Source of the DNA: Gracilaria gracilis | Taxonomy: Eukaryota > Rhodophyta > Florideophyceae > Gracilariales > Gracilariaceae | Reading direction: 5' to 3' | DNA: 64,000 bases | Assembly: GCA_030374805.1 (NCBI GenBank) | Contig: JARGSG010000054.1 | Span: forward strand, 62,001 to 126,000 | Shown here: positions 45,711-56,905 of the stretch, piece after piece | Numbering within the stretch: position 1 is the stretch's first letter | How the letters are laid out: every line of letters begins with the position of its first letter | Made by a program: the position numbers and the translations under genes | Notes under the pieces: generated by a model | Databases searched by the model: none | Seen by the model: the letters and a program-made list of their open reading frames with translations, nothing else | Told to the model about the DNA's origin: nothing

Positions 45711-47867
45711 TTGACATGTGACCAGACCGATACGGACATTGAAACCGAAACGGCCCTCTTTTCAAGCGCGAACTACAAGGTGCACGTGTCGGTTGGCCTC
45801 AACACGGCACTGATGTATCCGTTAACGGGAGTTATTGATACCGGAGCCGGACGCTGTTTGGTTCACGAACGCCATCTCCCTCCGAATTGGCGCTCGAAAC
45901 TCCGACCGGACGTAAGACCCCGAATTACAGACGCGTCGAAGAACCGAATGGACGTTGTAGGAGTTTTCCGCCTTATGATCCGAATCGGTGACCTCAATGT
46001 ACGAGTATAGTTCCTGGTGGTTTCTAACCTCTCCACCAGCGTACTACTCGGTACTTCTTTTATTGACCAGTACGTCTTGGCAATACTGCCACCGAAACGG
46101 ACAATACTCCTACGACACTGCAAACCGATGTCTATACAGTCTTCCGCCTACGGACCAAATGCACCTGCCGCGCCGGAACCAGAACCCGAACGGGAAACTC
46201 CATCTAATAAGATACACGTTGCCTGTCCGGTTGTTCTACCCCCAATGTCAGAAAAGAACGTCATGGTAACCACCAAAACGTCCGGCTTGGTCTTTCTACA
46301 GTTTCATCACCGAACGGGATCAACGCTTGAACTCACACTCCTTGCGGGTGAAGTTATGGAGCTCCGACCGAACGTACCCTTTCTCGTTCGCGTGGCGAAC
46401 TTTTCTGACCGCTCGGTTCGACTACACAAGAATACCATTATCCGACTTGCTCTTCCATCTCCTGTAGCGCTCGTAACTCCACAACCATCGTCGCGGAGCG
46501 ACGAGTCTAAGGAGGGGGAACACATTCCGATTTCGGGTAATAATTCCGAACGGGAATACAAGGATACCGAACAGGAGCAAGAAACCGTTCGAAAAGATGA
46601 GAACGATTGGACCAGCAAGGTACAGATCAGTCCTGAGTATGTTACCGAACGGGACAAAGTCATTGAGCTACTTCGACCGTTTGCGGACATGTGGGACGGC
46701 CATCTCGGAACGATTGCGGCAGCAAAGCACCGCGTCCATCTGGAACCAGGCTCGAAGCCCATATTCCAGATGCCGTACCGTGCCGGACCCGCTCGGAGAG
46801 AACTCGAACGTAAGGAGGTGACAAAGCAGCTCGCTGCTGGTGTCATAGAACCATCATCGGCAGAATGGGCCAGGCCGGTCGTATTCGCGCTCAAGAAAGA
46901 CGGAAGCATTCGCTTCTGCGTCGACTACCGCCGGTTAATCGCTACAACCGTACGGGACACATAACCACTACCCCGAATGGACGAGTGCATCGACTCTCTT
47001 GGAGATGCACAAATCTTCTCCACTTTGGACGCCAACAGTGGTTATTTGCAGACCGAAATGGATGAATCCGACCAGGACAAAACGAGGTTCACGTCGCATA
47101 TGGGACTGTACCGTTATCGGAGAATGCCGTTCGGACTCAAGAACGCACCAGCTACTTTCCAGCGTGCTCTCGATATCATCCTATCACGGGTGAAGTGGTA
47201 GTACGCAATGGTGTATCTTGATGACGTAATCATCTATTCCCGGACGGTTGAAGAGCATTATGACCATGTGCGGACCATACTGCATATGCTCCGTTCGGCT
47301 GGTGTTACTCTCCAACTGGACAAGTGCTACTTTTTCAGTGGCACGGTGGACTATCTAGGCCACGTAATCCGACCGGGAAAGCTTCAAGTGTCTCTCAAGA
47401 CATAGAATGCTATCAAGCAGGCTAAACCGCCTACGCTCTAGACGTAGCTCCGATCGTTCTTGGAGCTCTGTAAAGTTTTCCGTCGGTTTGTCGCAAACTT
47501 CGCCCGAATTGCGGCTCCATTGAACCGCAAGTTGGAAAAGGGACAACCCACGAAGTTTGAGACATTGACCGATACGGAATACGAAGCCTTTGACGAATTA
47601 CGTCAGAGACTGATACGCCCGCCTATTTTGGCCATCCCCCGTCAAGGGTACCCGTACGTTCTGGATACAGACGCATGCGACCGACAGGTAGGATGCACTC
47701 TGCTACAGAAGCAACCGGACGGAGGTTTACTACCGATCGGTTACTGGAGCCGCTCTCTATCCAAGACCGAACGGCAATACTCGACTACCGAACAGGAATG
47801 CCTTGCGGTCGTCTGGGCCACCCTGCACCTCCGTCCGTACCTGAAAGGTCAGAAGTTCACTGTCTGA
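45711..47867 (+). pseudogene. Gypsy pol: protease, reverse transcriptase, RNase H, with stops
   Basis: One frame with stops at 46008, 46962, 47199, 47403, 47439, 47445 and 47865. Aspartic protease motif VIDTGAGRCL (about 45832). RT blocks: KKDGSIRFCVDYRRL (about 46896), FSTLDANSGY (about 47017), MPFGLKNAPATFQRAL (about 47126), and the active-site YLDDVIIYS (about 47215). RNase H: YVLDTDACDRQVGCTL (about 47660), then TEQECLAVVWA (about 47790). Several stops sit where related proteins have Gln or Arg (for example VKW-stop-YAMVYLDD), fitting C-to-T changes. An indel near 47870 shifts the frame into the integrase part. Confidence 0.88.
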
Positions 47868-49783
47868 ACGAACCACCACTCCTTGAGGTGGATACTGAAC
47901 CTTCGGACGCGTCAGGACGATTAGCCAGGTGGCGGTTGCTTCTAATGGAGTATGACTTCGATGTCGTCCACCTTCCGGGTATTAAGCACCAAGCGGCTGA
48001 TGCCCTTTCTCGGATCCGGACGGATGGCGAAGACGATGCCCCATTGGACGAAGAGGTCCCCTGCTTGCTAGTGAATGACCGTACGGACGATGGCTTCTTT
48101 ATCACCAACATTACCGTTAACGGTGATGAGTACAGCGGCGTCTGCGTCGACTGGCCAACGCCCGAACGGAAATCTGCTGGTATCCCCGAGGTGCTTGCTG
48201 TCACCTCGGAGGAAACCAATATCGTTCCCATCACGGTCGAAGAGCTGGTACGAGCTCAAGCAGATGACCCTTTCTGTGAGTCCGTACGGAAAGACATCGG
48301 CAACGGTGTCATTCTGTTCGAAATTGACCGAAACGGACTTATCGGGCGCAAACCCCCCCTGGACGGCGCCATCCAGAAGGTCGTACCTGCATCACTGCAG
48401 GAATGCGTCCTCTACTTGGCACACTACCGCCGTCTGGTTGGTCATCCGGGCCCCACTCGGATGTATGAAAGTCTCCGTCGAGACTTCTACTGGCCACATA
48501 TGGCCAATGATGTATTTCAGACCGTACGGGACTGTCGCACCTGCCCGGCGACGAAGGGAACACACTTCAAGTCGCAAAAGCTGCTGAAGCTGTTCCCCGC
48601 CGCCGGTCCGCTGGAATTCGTCGCGATGGACATCGTCGGCCCATTCACGAAGTCCGTAAACGGTTACGAGTACATACTGGTTATTACCAATCGGTTTAGC
48701 AAGATAGCTCGCTCTATACCTATGCGGTCAACCACAGCTCCTGTAGTGGCGAAGGCCTTCCTGGAGAACTGGGTTTATCCGTACGGAATACCAAACTACT
48801 TGCTAACCGATAACGGAACTCAATTTGTCTCTAAGTTCTTTGAGACTGTATGTACCGATTTGGGAACCAAACACGTACTAACGACCGCATACCATCCGCA
48901 AACAAATGGTCAGGCCGAACGGTTTAATAAAACACTGGTGGAGAGCTTACGCCACTACGTAGCGGATAATCAGAACACTTGGCACGCGTATGTGCAACCT
49001 CTTACGTACGGTTACAACCTACAGATCCATCGATCTCTCGGTACCGCACCGTTCGACGTTGCTCTAACGCGTAAACCACCAAGCGTTCTGCTTGATGAGC
49101 CCAGTACGTCACTAAACCCAAAGACGCCTACACAGCCCACTGCCGCTCGGTTAAAACGCTACACGCTCAAGCTCCTACAGGCCACGCTGCAGACCGCTCG
49201 GACAAAGTTGACCCGCGCCCAACAGCGCTATAAGGAAAACTTTGATAAGTCCGTACGGTACACGCCGAGCTTTACCCCTGGGGAAGAGGTGTTTGTTGAC
49301 CGACCGGACTATAAGAACGCAGAGGAGGAGCTCACGGATCAGGAACGTACGTATCAGAAGCTCTTACCGAAGACGGTTGGCCCGTTTAAGGTCGTATCCG
49401 CAACGGATGCCACTGTCACTCTGAACCAAGACGGTATTCACAACACCGTCAGTATTGACAGAGTGACAAAAGCCACAACCGCACGGCCAACAACCACACC
49501 GGTCACTTCCGAACGGACACGCGGCACAGTAGCTGCTGACCCTGACGGACCGTATGCGGACGAACCAGTCGACGGCCAACCCACTCCACCGCCCGGAACA
49601 GTTCCGAGCGTGGTGGAACGCGTCGTCGACCATCGCGACACCCCGAACGGACAGAAATACCGCGTACAATGGCGCAGGTACCGCACCGATCAGGATACCT
49701 TCGAACCGCCGGAACACATCCGCCAGCACTTTATCGCCCGCTATTGGGGTCGCCGAAACCCTTCGGTAACGGCGACATCTTAA
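47868..49783 (+). pseudogene. Gypsy integrase with C-terminal chromodomain
   Basis: Long open frame in a different phase from the RT part, with no stop of its own. It begins with the RNase H end (HLPGIKHQAADALSR, about 47970), then the HHCC zinc domain (HYRRLVGHPG..CRTCPATKG, about 48424-48556), catalytic Asp in MDIVGPF (about 48630), Asp in LTDNGTQF (about 48807) and Glu in GQAERFNKTL (about 48910). The C-terminus (about 49612-49770) is a chromodomain: ERVVDHRD, KYRVQWRRY and TFEPPEHI. Chromodomains steer integration to marked chromatin. Called pseudogene because the pol frame upstream is broken. Confidence 0.88.
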
Positions 49784-50061
49784 GGAAAAGGAAAGGGGCA
49801 GATCCGAGATCCGAGATCGTACGTACTGGCTCGCAGGCGGTGAACCGTCACGGGGCACCAAAAGGCGCCGCCACTACGTTATCATTGGGCGGCAAACCGC
49901 CACCAACGTACGCCTATTGGTCAATTACTTTCCGATTTTTACAAAACGCCGCCTTTTTCGACAACGGCAGACGCAAAACGACATGCTATTGGCCCACAGG
50001 TCATCACAAACAATCAAAAGTTTACTTAAAGGAAAAGAAAGCTACGAGTACGCACGGTCAA

Positions 50062-52257
50062 CTAAGTAGTCTTCTTCCAACCGGGCTTCGTAATACCACG
50101 CCCACGGGTACCCCACGGAGAGGTACCACGGCCCGCAGCGGAACCACCATGCAAACTCGAACCGGTCTTCGTCGGCTGGAACGCCAAGGCGCCAGGCCAT
50201 GGCGAAGTGGCCACGATTTTCTTCTTCCCACACGACTTACTGCCCGATTGGCTTGCAAGTGCAGGCGCCGGCTCTATGAGGTCCTCTTCAACCGTGACGG
50301 TCTCCGTTCTCTCTTGATCTCCGCTCGGAGACGGCATGGGAACATCCTGGACCGCAGGGGTTACTTCCTCTTGCGGAGTCTCCCCTTCGGAAGCCTCGTT
50401 CGTACCGCTCGGCCCTGCACCGTCACCGGACTGGCCTTCACCTTCAGGCTCTTCCCCGGGCGGAATATAGGGCGCAACCAGCTCGACACCCTTGAAGAAG
50501 GACTCCGCTGCTTGGCGCATGTTCTTCACGATATGGTCGACGATGCGCTCCGCATCGACCTGTTGCGCAATGCCCTCATAGGATTTGGTCACCAGCTCCT
50601 CTAACGGCGGCGCGAACGTCGACATCGGCGTCCCATCCACACCGGGCGCCATACCCAGACCAGCCGTGACGAACCTCTCGTAAGACGCGAGGACCAACAA
50701 GGAGTGGGCCCGGAGGTAACCGAGCAGGTTAAGCTGCGCCTGAGCCTGCTCACGGAGAGCAGTCTCGGCGTTGACCGCACGGCGCATCCATGCTCGGGCC
50801 GCCAACAAGGCGTCGTCAAGCGTCGCAGGTTCCTCTTCGCCGAACGGAATACAAGCCGCACGGAGAGTCATGAAGGCCTTGTGAGTATCACCGTCCGAAT
50901 GCGGGCTGGCGCTGTCCTCAATGGCGAAACCGGGTTTGTCCCAAGACTTTCGACCGGATCCTGCCTGTACTACTGCCTCCACAACGGTCTTCGCCTCAAC
51001 GGGTGTCACCATTGGAGTCGGCAGTGGCGCCACGTCCTTGAAGTCCTGCGCCATGAACTCATGCGGGAAGAAGTCTGGAACGGTTTTGAAGGGCCAGGGG
51101 GGGAGACTCTCCGGACCCTTCAGGACACGAGTGATCGGCGTCACCACCGATCCGGTCGGGGGCAACGCCAGGAACGTATCGGAGTAGTAGTCGTACCACA
51201 GGAACCCCGGAGTGTTGTCCCAATCGGTCTCCAACGAGTACTGTAACAGTTTCTCACCGACCTGCGGGGGAAACACGGTGCCGCGGAGAACGTTCGGGAG
51301 TCCCATCTCGGCCAGGATACATACCAGTTTGTACGGCATCGGAAACAACCGCCCGAACTTGGTTTGGCCGTCCTTGTGGTACTGACGCTCGTCTCCCGCA
51401 CGGGTGAAGACCTCGATACCTTCGTGGGCCGCCTGGAGGAACGCCATAAAGGCAAACACTGCCCACTCGGCATATACGACCTGACGGACAACACCCTGAA
51501 TGGGTGAACCTTTGAGGAGCTCTTCCGAATGGTAAGCCAACACGGACGGAGTCGGTACGGATAGGTTGCGGGACACATCGAGGCTGGTCCACACTTCGTT
51601 TGTGGAGCAATACAAGTCCGATCGGCGATGAACAGGGACGTGAAAGAACTCGACGTTGTGTCAACTGTACAGGAACCCATAGGACGCTCGGATTCTCGCC
51701 TCCGTTGCGGTATTACTTCCCCACCGTTGACGGTACAGCCAGTGTAAATTGTCGTACGGCGGTTCGAACATCACCAACCCAAGCGGATTCATGTCCTTCT
51801 CGGGAAAGCCCGAATCGGATGAGCAGCGGTGGAACAAACGCTGCAACGCATCCTGATAGGTCTTCTCCTCCGGACAGCGCAGGTATAACATGTCGCTCCG
51901 CCCGTAGGTCTCTTCACTTTTCCGTCCGGTCACACCAGGCAGGTGGTCCCAGCGGGCTTGCCAAGCTTCGATGCTTGTCCGTTTCGGATTGCGAGTCGCC
52001 ATATCCCGCATCGGTAGCGCCGTCGGAATCGACGCGAAGCGCTCGCCGTCGAAGAACCTCTTCTGGACGTATTCCGTGACGGATAGCGGGACCTGCTTCC
52101 TCCGGCGAGGGGCGGTAAGATCGCGACAGAAGCGATGGTCATACTTCTGACCAGGTAACGGGACCGAACGGAAAGGTGTCGACGGTGTACCAGAGCCGCT
52201 CGGATTCGGCGCCATTGCGTGCGTGGGGTTGGATACGGAGTGAACCGACTCGGGCAT
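50062..52257 (-). pseudogene. Long antisense ORF inside the Gypsy element, one in-frame TGA
   Basis: Read from 52257, the frame runs 198 codons to a TGA at 51661-51663 and then continues in the same phase for 533 more codons to 50062, 731 amino-acid codons in total. No sense-strand frame of similar length overlaps it. It lies between integrase and 3' LTR, opposite to gag-pol. N-terminal part polar, with VTEYVQKRFFDGERF; the middle is helical (AEWAVFAFMAFLQAAHEG, LDDALLAARAWMRRAV); the C-terminal 150 residues are Glu/Pro/Ser-rich and end in Gly/Arg/Lys-rich basic sequence. No signal peptide or clear membrane segment, so not an obvious envelope. I do not recognise the family. The stop looks like a late lesion. 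Confidence 0.65.
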
Positions 52258-53463
52258 GTCACCGCTTGGCTGGCGCGCTTATAGGGGGAGGTGAACACCA
52301 CAACGCGGTACTTGAGGTATTACCGACCGTTTGGAATCGCCACGACGACTATGTCATCGTACAGGCACCGCGCGGACGAAATGTCAGTGCTGACCAATTT
52401 ATTTTTATTGGAGGATCAGGAGCTGACGTTCCGCCACCCACTGCACACGAGATACACTATACACTCGCTTCGTCGCGGCGTCGCATCGCGTCCAACTCGT
52501 ACGGTCGCTCGCCCGTACGGTCACAATGAGCACTGACGGTCCTTCGACCGCCAACCCATTTACGAAAGAGGACCACCGCTTCGGACACAACGTACCCGCA
52601 CGGACAAGCGTTCGACCGCTAAGGGATCATCCGCCGTACGCTCTCCGTCGAGACGTGCGGCGCACGTCAATACGCGTACCCGCCAGGCGCCCTCCATCGA
52701 GACGTGCCGGATGTACCAAATGGATCCCCATCGGGCGTTCTCCTTCGAGCAAACCGCACGGAAAGACACGGATACACGCACGCCTTCGCTGCCGTCAGTA
52801 CCCGTCTCCACGCCCGCTCGTACGTAACACGGCAAGCCTCCCCAATGGTTCCGTCCATATGGTGTCTCCTCCACTTAGGGAAATCGGGCATGGCTTCGCC
52901 CCGCCCATCCTGGGCAAATTTTCCGAAAGCGGACGCTGTGGCTTCCCGTAACCCGTACGGGCTCCACGCACGCGTGCTGCGCGTTACCGAACGGATGACA
53001 CCAAGTGCCGACCTCGCGGTAGGCGGGGCTAACGACTTCGAAGCCCCGCCAGACACGCTCCGTGTGGCGACCGTCGCGGATGCCCTACAGGACGAGATGC
53101 ACATTCCCGATCGGACTTGAACGTACGCGGGGCCGAGCACGTTGACGGTACTCGAACGAGTGCCTACGGTCTGCACTGATATAACAGTTGCGCACACCCC
53201 GGATCACGCCTCGAGTGGCTTCGATCCCCCATTCGCGCACCAGTGCGTTTCGCTCCGCTCGGCTTGGATCTTTACCAAACGTACTTAAGGCCCTTTTCGT
53301 CGCTCCCGCTCTGGAAATTTTGGCATGACTTTGCCCCGCCCTTTCCGGGCAAAATTTCCGAACGGACACTATGGCGCCCTCTCAACCATGTGGACAGACG
53401 CGTAGCGACTTGACGACACTACGCGGCGCTCCGAGGGCGGAGCGCGAGTGTAGGAGGTGGATC
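52258..53463 (+). other. Gypsy non-coding region before the 3' LTR
   Basis: About 1.2 kb, GC-rich and rich in CCGNNCGG, with no convincing ORF. It holds a pair of similar 45-bp segments around CCCCGCCC..GGGCAAA (about 52880-52926 and 53312-53358). It should include the promoter of the antisense ORF. Ends in a purine tract AGGAGGTGG (53452-53460). Confidence 0.5.
53452..53460 (+). promoter_or_regulatory. Polypurine tract of the Gypsy element
   Basis: AGGAGGTGG ends three bases before the 3' LTR, the position used to prime plus-strand DNA synthesis. Confidence 0.55.
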
Positions 53464-54006
53464 TGTAGTATAGTGAGCCCGGGTTGGTACAGAGTGTGTC
53501 TGATCAGCCGTTCACGTACGAAGGGGTAGTGCACGATGGGCTGGTGCAGTGGCACCTCCACGTGTACGATTTGGTGATCAAGTGCCGGACGGGTTGGCAC
53601 AGCGTACAAGTTGGCCACGTGTACGCACTTGGTGGTGACAATGCAAATTAGACCGATCGTACAGTAGTTAGTAATGGGGACCAGACCCGATATTTAGTTG
53701 TAGTTCGGATCTCCCGGGGCCCCCAATCGTAAACGACAAGCATCTTCCGCCGAACGTCTTCTTCGCTAGTTTGCACTAACGATAGACCGCACGGCTACCT
53801 CTCTATTGGGTTTCTCAGACCGTTCGTACCCTTTAGCACGTTCCTGTACGTGCCTGGTGATACCAATCGTCCACTCTCCCCTCGACCGCCCGGTGCTTCC
53901 GCCCCTTCTCTCCGTTTGGATTCATTACAGTCACAAGACTGTACGCTGCCGCCGCTCTCGTCTCAAGACCGCTTCGGACTATCTCATTTTTGTGCATTAT
54001 ACCACA
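53464..54006 (+). repeat. Gypsy 3' LTR
   Basis: 543 bp, TGTAGTATAGTG to ATACCACA, about ten differences from the 5' LTR by eye. Followed by GCTGG (54007-54011), the right target duplication. Confidence 0.92.
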
Positions 54007-54011
54007 GCTGG

Positions 54012-56153
54012 CTAGAAAGCCTCGAGAACAGCAGCACCGTCATTAAAACCGTCCTATGTCTCTCCCCACCCTCCGAACAACGCCAAATCGAAGAGCAAAC
54101 ATGGACAAACATATGGAAGGAGTTTTTTTCCTCCACGGAAGCAAAACACAAGAACCGGGGTGATTTCACACCCTTAGTCGCAGAACGTATCGACGTCCCC
54201 CTCGCTGGAAAAAGTAAGGGACACAAGGCCTGGAGCAACCTCCTTCGCAACTTAGAGGAAGCAACATTCTCATGGAAGGACCACATGAAATACATCAAAC
54301 CCGAAAACCACTTTCCTCAACATCCGTTTAGAACCAAAGTTCTTGGATCCACTCGAGAGTACAGCTCTGTCCTACTGAAAGCGCATAAAGCCGGAATGCT
54401 CGCATGATCAGTCGTGGAGAAGGAGGACACAGCTTACGGCTGTCTGGCAGATAAGATAACCATGTTCTCGTTCGCAGTGACGAAGGATAGCAAACAAGAC
54501 AGGTTGATCAGCTGGCCCAAACTCCAAAATGAATTCTTACCCGATCCTCCGTACACGGAGCTCCCCTGTCCGAAAATGTTCCGAAAACTGGGAGTCGGCG
54601 AAGGGAATCTGCGTTCCTTCTACTTTGATATCGAAAACATGTCTCATAACATACCACTTCCCGCAAATATGGAAAGATTCTTCTCTTTAGAGTCCATTGC
54701 AGTTTCAGAGCTACCCTCGGAGCTCCAACAACTTCTGTCTCAAAGCATCAGTCTTCCAGAAAACACGTCTGCCCTGTTAAGACCACTTCAAAAAATACTT
54801 CCAATGCGATACAAGTGGGCGGTCTACATCGCCCACAACATGGCAATAACAATAATCGACTGCGCCTTCAGCCTCTTTCGCAGGCACCCGCACTGCGAAA
54901 TGCCCAATTCGAAACTGCTTCGCCTTTCGAAAGTTCCAATTCTCACCGAACAAGAGAAAGGCGACGCTTTGTGCCTTCATACAATTGATGATATCAACCT
55001 CATTTTCAAAGAATGGAGAGTTCAGGCAATATACACCTTCCAAAGATTATGCTATGCTCGGTTTCAATCTCACTGTCTCCCTATTAAGGCTAGAAAGTCT
55101 TCGCCTCTCGGCTCTATCTGTAGCACCAACGTCCCGTTCATAGGATGGATAATCGACTTGCAGCAGAAGCGCGCTTTTCCAGACCCAACCAAAGCACTAT
55201 CTACCCAACAAAAGGTCTTCGCCATCTCCAAACCTGAAGACCTTACCCCATCGATTGCCGAAGTGCTGGCAGGGAAGTTAACGTGGTCCGCTATTGGAAA
55301 CAGACCACTCATAGCTGTCCTCCTCAACACATACCGATTCATTGAATCAAGTCGGCGCGGAAAACTCTCCTCCTTGCTACAGATCCGTGCCCTGGAGGAG
55401 CTCCGACGGCTAGCAAATCTCCTGCCGCTGTCCATCGTCAATTTGAACAGCCCAATTGCCCACATCATTCTATGCTTCGAAGCCTCCCCAGATGCTGGCG
55501 CCCTTGTTTATCACGTATCCAACTCAACGCGTCTCCGAGACACTTTGTTTCTTTTGTCTAAACGATCAGCGGCAGAGCAGAGAAACCTAGCACAACAGCT
55601 TGTCCAGAGCACCCCTTGGGTTACCGCCTTTATGCACAGATAGAGACGAAAAGAGCATATAAACGTCCTTGAGGCAACGGCAGCATACATGAGCCTCGAA
55701 TGGCTTTCTTCACGAGCAATCCAACATTGCAGCGATATGATTTTTCCAGACTCCATGGTGACGATCCAAGCCCTCGAAAAGGGTCGATCATCCAGCCCTG
55801 CCCTCGCACTTCCGTGTCGGCAGTTGGCCGTACTCTCCCTGGCACACAAACTACATCCTTTTTTCTTTCACAAACCGTCCCAACTTAACCCCGCCGACTC
55901 TCCTTCCCGTGCCTTCATGGAATAGATCATGCCCATGCAGCATGTGTCAAATGAAACCATGAAAAAAGCCCAGGTAACACCGGCCGGTCGCCTCTTCTTC
56001 AGGATTAGGAAAGAGCGCATGGAGCAGTCAGCGAGAGAGTCAAAAGTCGTAACCCCGGGCGGCCAACTGTTCTATAGACTCAAAACGCAAGTCTGTTTGC
56101 CCTGTGGCAGATTCTGGGCTCGCAAGACCCTCGACTCAAAGCATCACACGTGA
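54012..56153 (+). pseudogene. Reverse transcriptase-RNase H of a DIRS-like or unclassified retroelement
   Basis: One phase throughout, with only three stops before its end: TGA 54405-54407, TAG 55641-55643 and TAG 55923-55925; terminal TGA at 56151-56153. RT-like blocks: DRLISWPKLQNEF (about 54502), FYFDIENMSHNIPLP as motif A (about 54620), LPMRYKWAVYIAHN as motif B (about 54798), and HTIDDINLIF as motif C with the Asp pair (about 54980). Then FIGWIIDLQQ. RNase H-like: LCFEASPDAGALVY (about 55470), INVLEATAAY (about 55660), Asp in FPDSMVTIQ, LEKGRSSS (about 55775), and NPADSPSR (about 55890). The last three are typical of DIRS-group RNase H. No integrase, endonuclease or tyrosine recombinase follows in phase. 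Interrupted upstream by the Gypsy element. Confidence 0.62.
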
Positions 56154-56324
56154 TCATAAAACCCTCTCGGAAGTTATTATCTCGTGGCATATTCTATTCG
56201 CCAATCAAACGTCGCCCAAACCCAGTCATCCCCAAGATCTCCCGAGTTCAATCTTTCACCAAAAGCTCAAGAAAACTTTCAAACCTGAGGGGTTCTCTCT
56301 CTTCCTTCTTTCAGAGACACTCTC

Positions 56325-56905
56325 TATTGTAGTGCAATGCCCCAAAGGGGAAAGAACCACGAAGACGTTCGGGATCTCCCTCACACGAGGTAGCACAGCA
56401 AGCAGAACCCTTCCAGGGGATGACACGACAGAGTCGTTTGTAAGGCCGAGGCCACCCTTCACGCCAGGCGTAGGAAGGTAAACCTGAAAGTAGGATCCGT
56501 GTAAACGGTGTGTATGTATCCTCAGATGAGGCGGTGTTTCCACAGAGGTGGTTAGCGTGGCCGAGTGCCAGCACAAGCCGCGGGTCGCGGAGAACAACCC
56601 GAAAAGAAAGAGGAAAAGACGGAAAAGTCACGAGAGTGACTAAGGAAAACAGCAAAGCCGGGGGACACCTTATACAAGGGCGAAACGCGACAGTGGTTGG
56701 TAGAATACTCACAAACTGGATTCCTTTAGAGGACGCAAGGTGGTTAGACTACCGTATGCTACGGAGCCTTCCTCCTGATGGAGATAGAGGTGCTCTTAGG
56801 CGTGAAGTCTAGAGCCAAAACCCTGGTTGGGGGAGGTTTACTGGGTGCGGCGGCAGGGTCGCCGGCGCACTAAGTAGTGGTGCTCTCCCCAAAGGGAATT
56901 AAATA
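56325..56905 (+). mobile_element. Structured retroelement tail, copy R3
   Basis: Lies about 170 bp after the RT-RNase H frame. Block order as in R1 and R2: hairpin CCCC-AAA-GGGG (56340-56350) followed by AAAG, then CGAAGACGTTCGGGATCTCC, then GAGGTAGCACAGCAAGCAG, later TCTAGAGCCAAAA, then a CCC/GGG hairpin (56821-56833), then a terminal stem GTGCGGCGGC (56845-56854) with GCCGGCGCAC (56861-56870, one mismatch). Ends A-rich (AATTAAATAAACTAACTAAA). Position suggests the 3' UTR of that retroelement, perhaps recognised by its RT. Confidence 0.6.

Larger units (their letters stand above)
42807..54006 (+). mobile_element. Chromodomain Gypsy (Ty3) LTR retrotransposon, 11.2 kb
   Basis: Two 543-bp LTRs, GCTGG duplications, then gag, protease, RT, RNase H, integrase with C-terminal chromodomain, then a long antisense ORF, a non-coding stretch and a purine tract before the 3' LTR. 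By eye about ten differences separate the LTRs (near 2%), so insertion is old enough for several nonsense changes but not very old. Unusually rich in CCGNNCGG. Inserted in the RT-RNase H ORF of another retroelement. Confidence 0.93.

Noticed and set aside
46307..46909. 200-codon minus-strand frame opposite Gypsy pol
   Set aside because: Lies wholly opposite the RT-coding frame and has no independent support.
56325..56905. Structured tail as a group II intron or tRNA-derived SINE
   Set aside because: No GTGCG start, domain V signature or intron ends. GTTCGAGACC in R2 resembles a pol III B box, but the other copies deviate and no A box is at the right distance.
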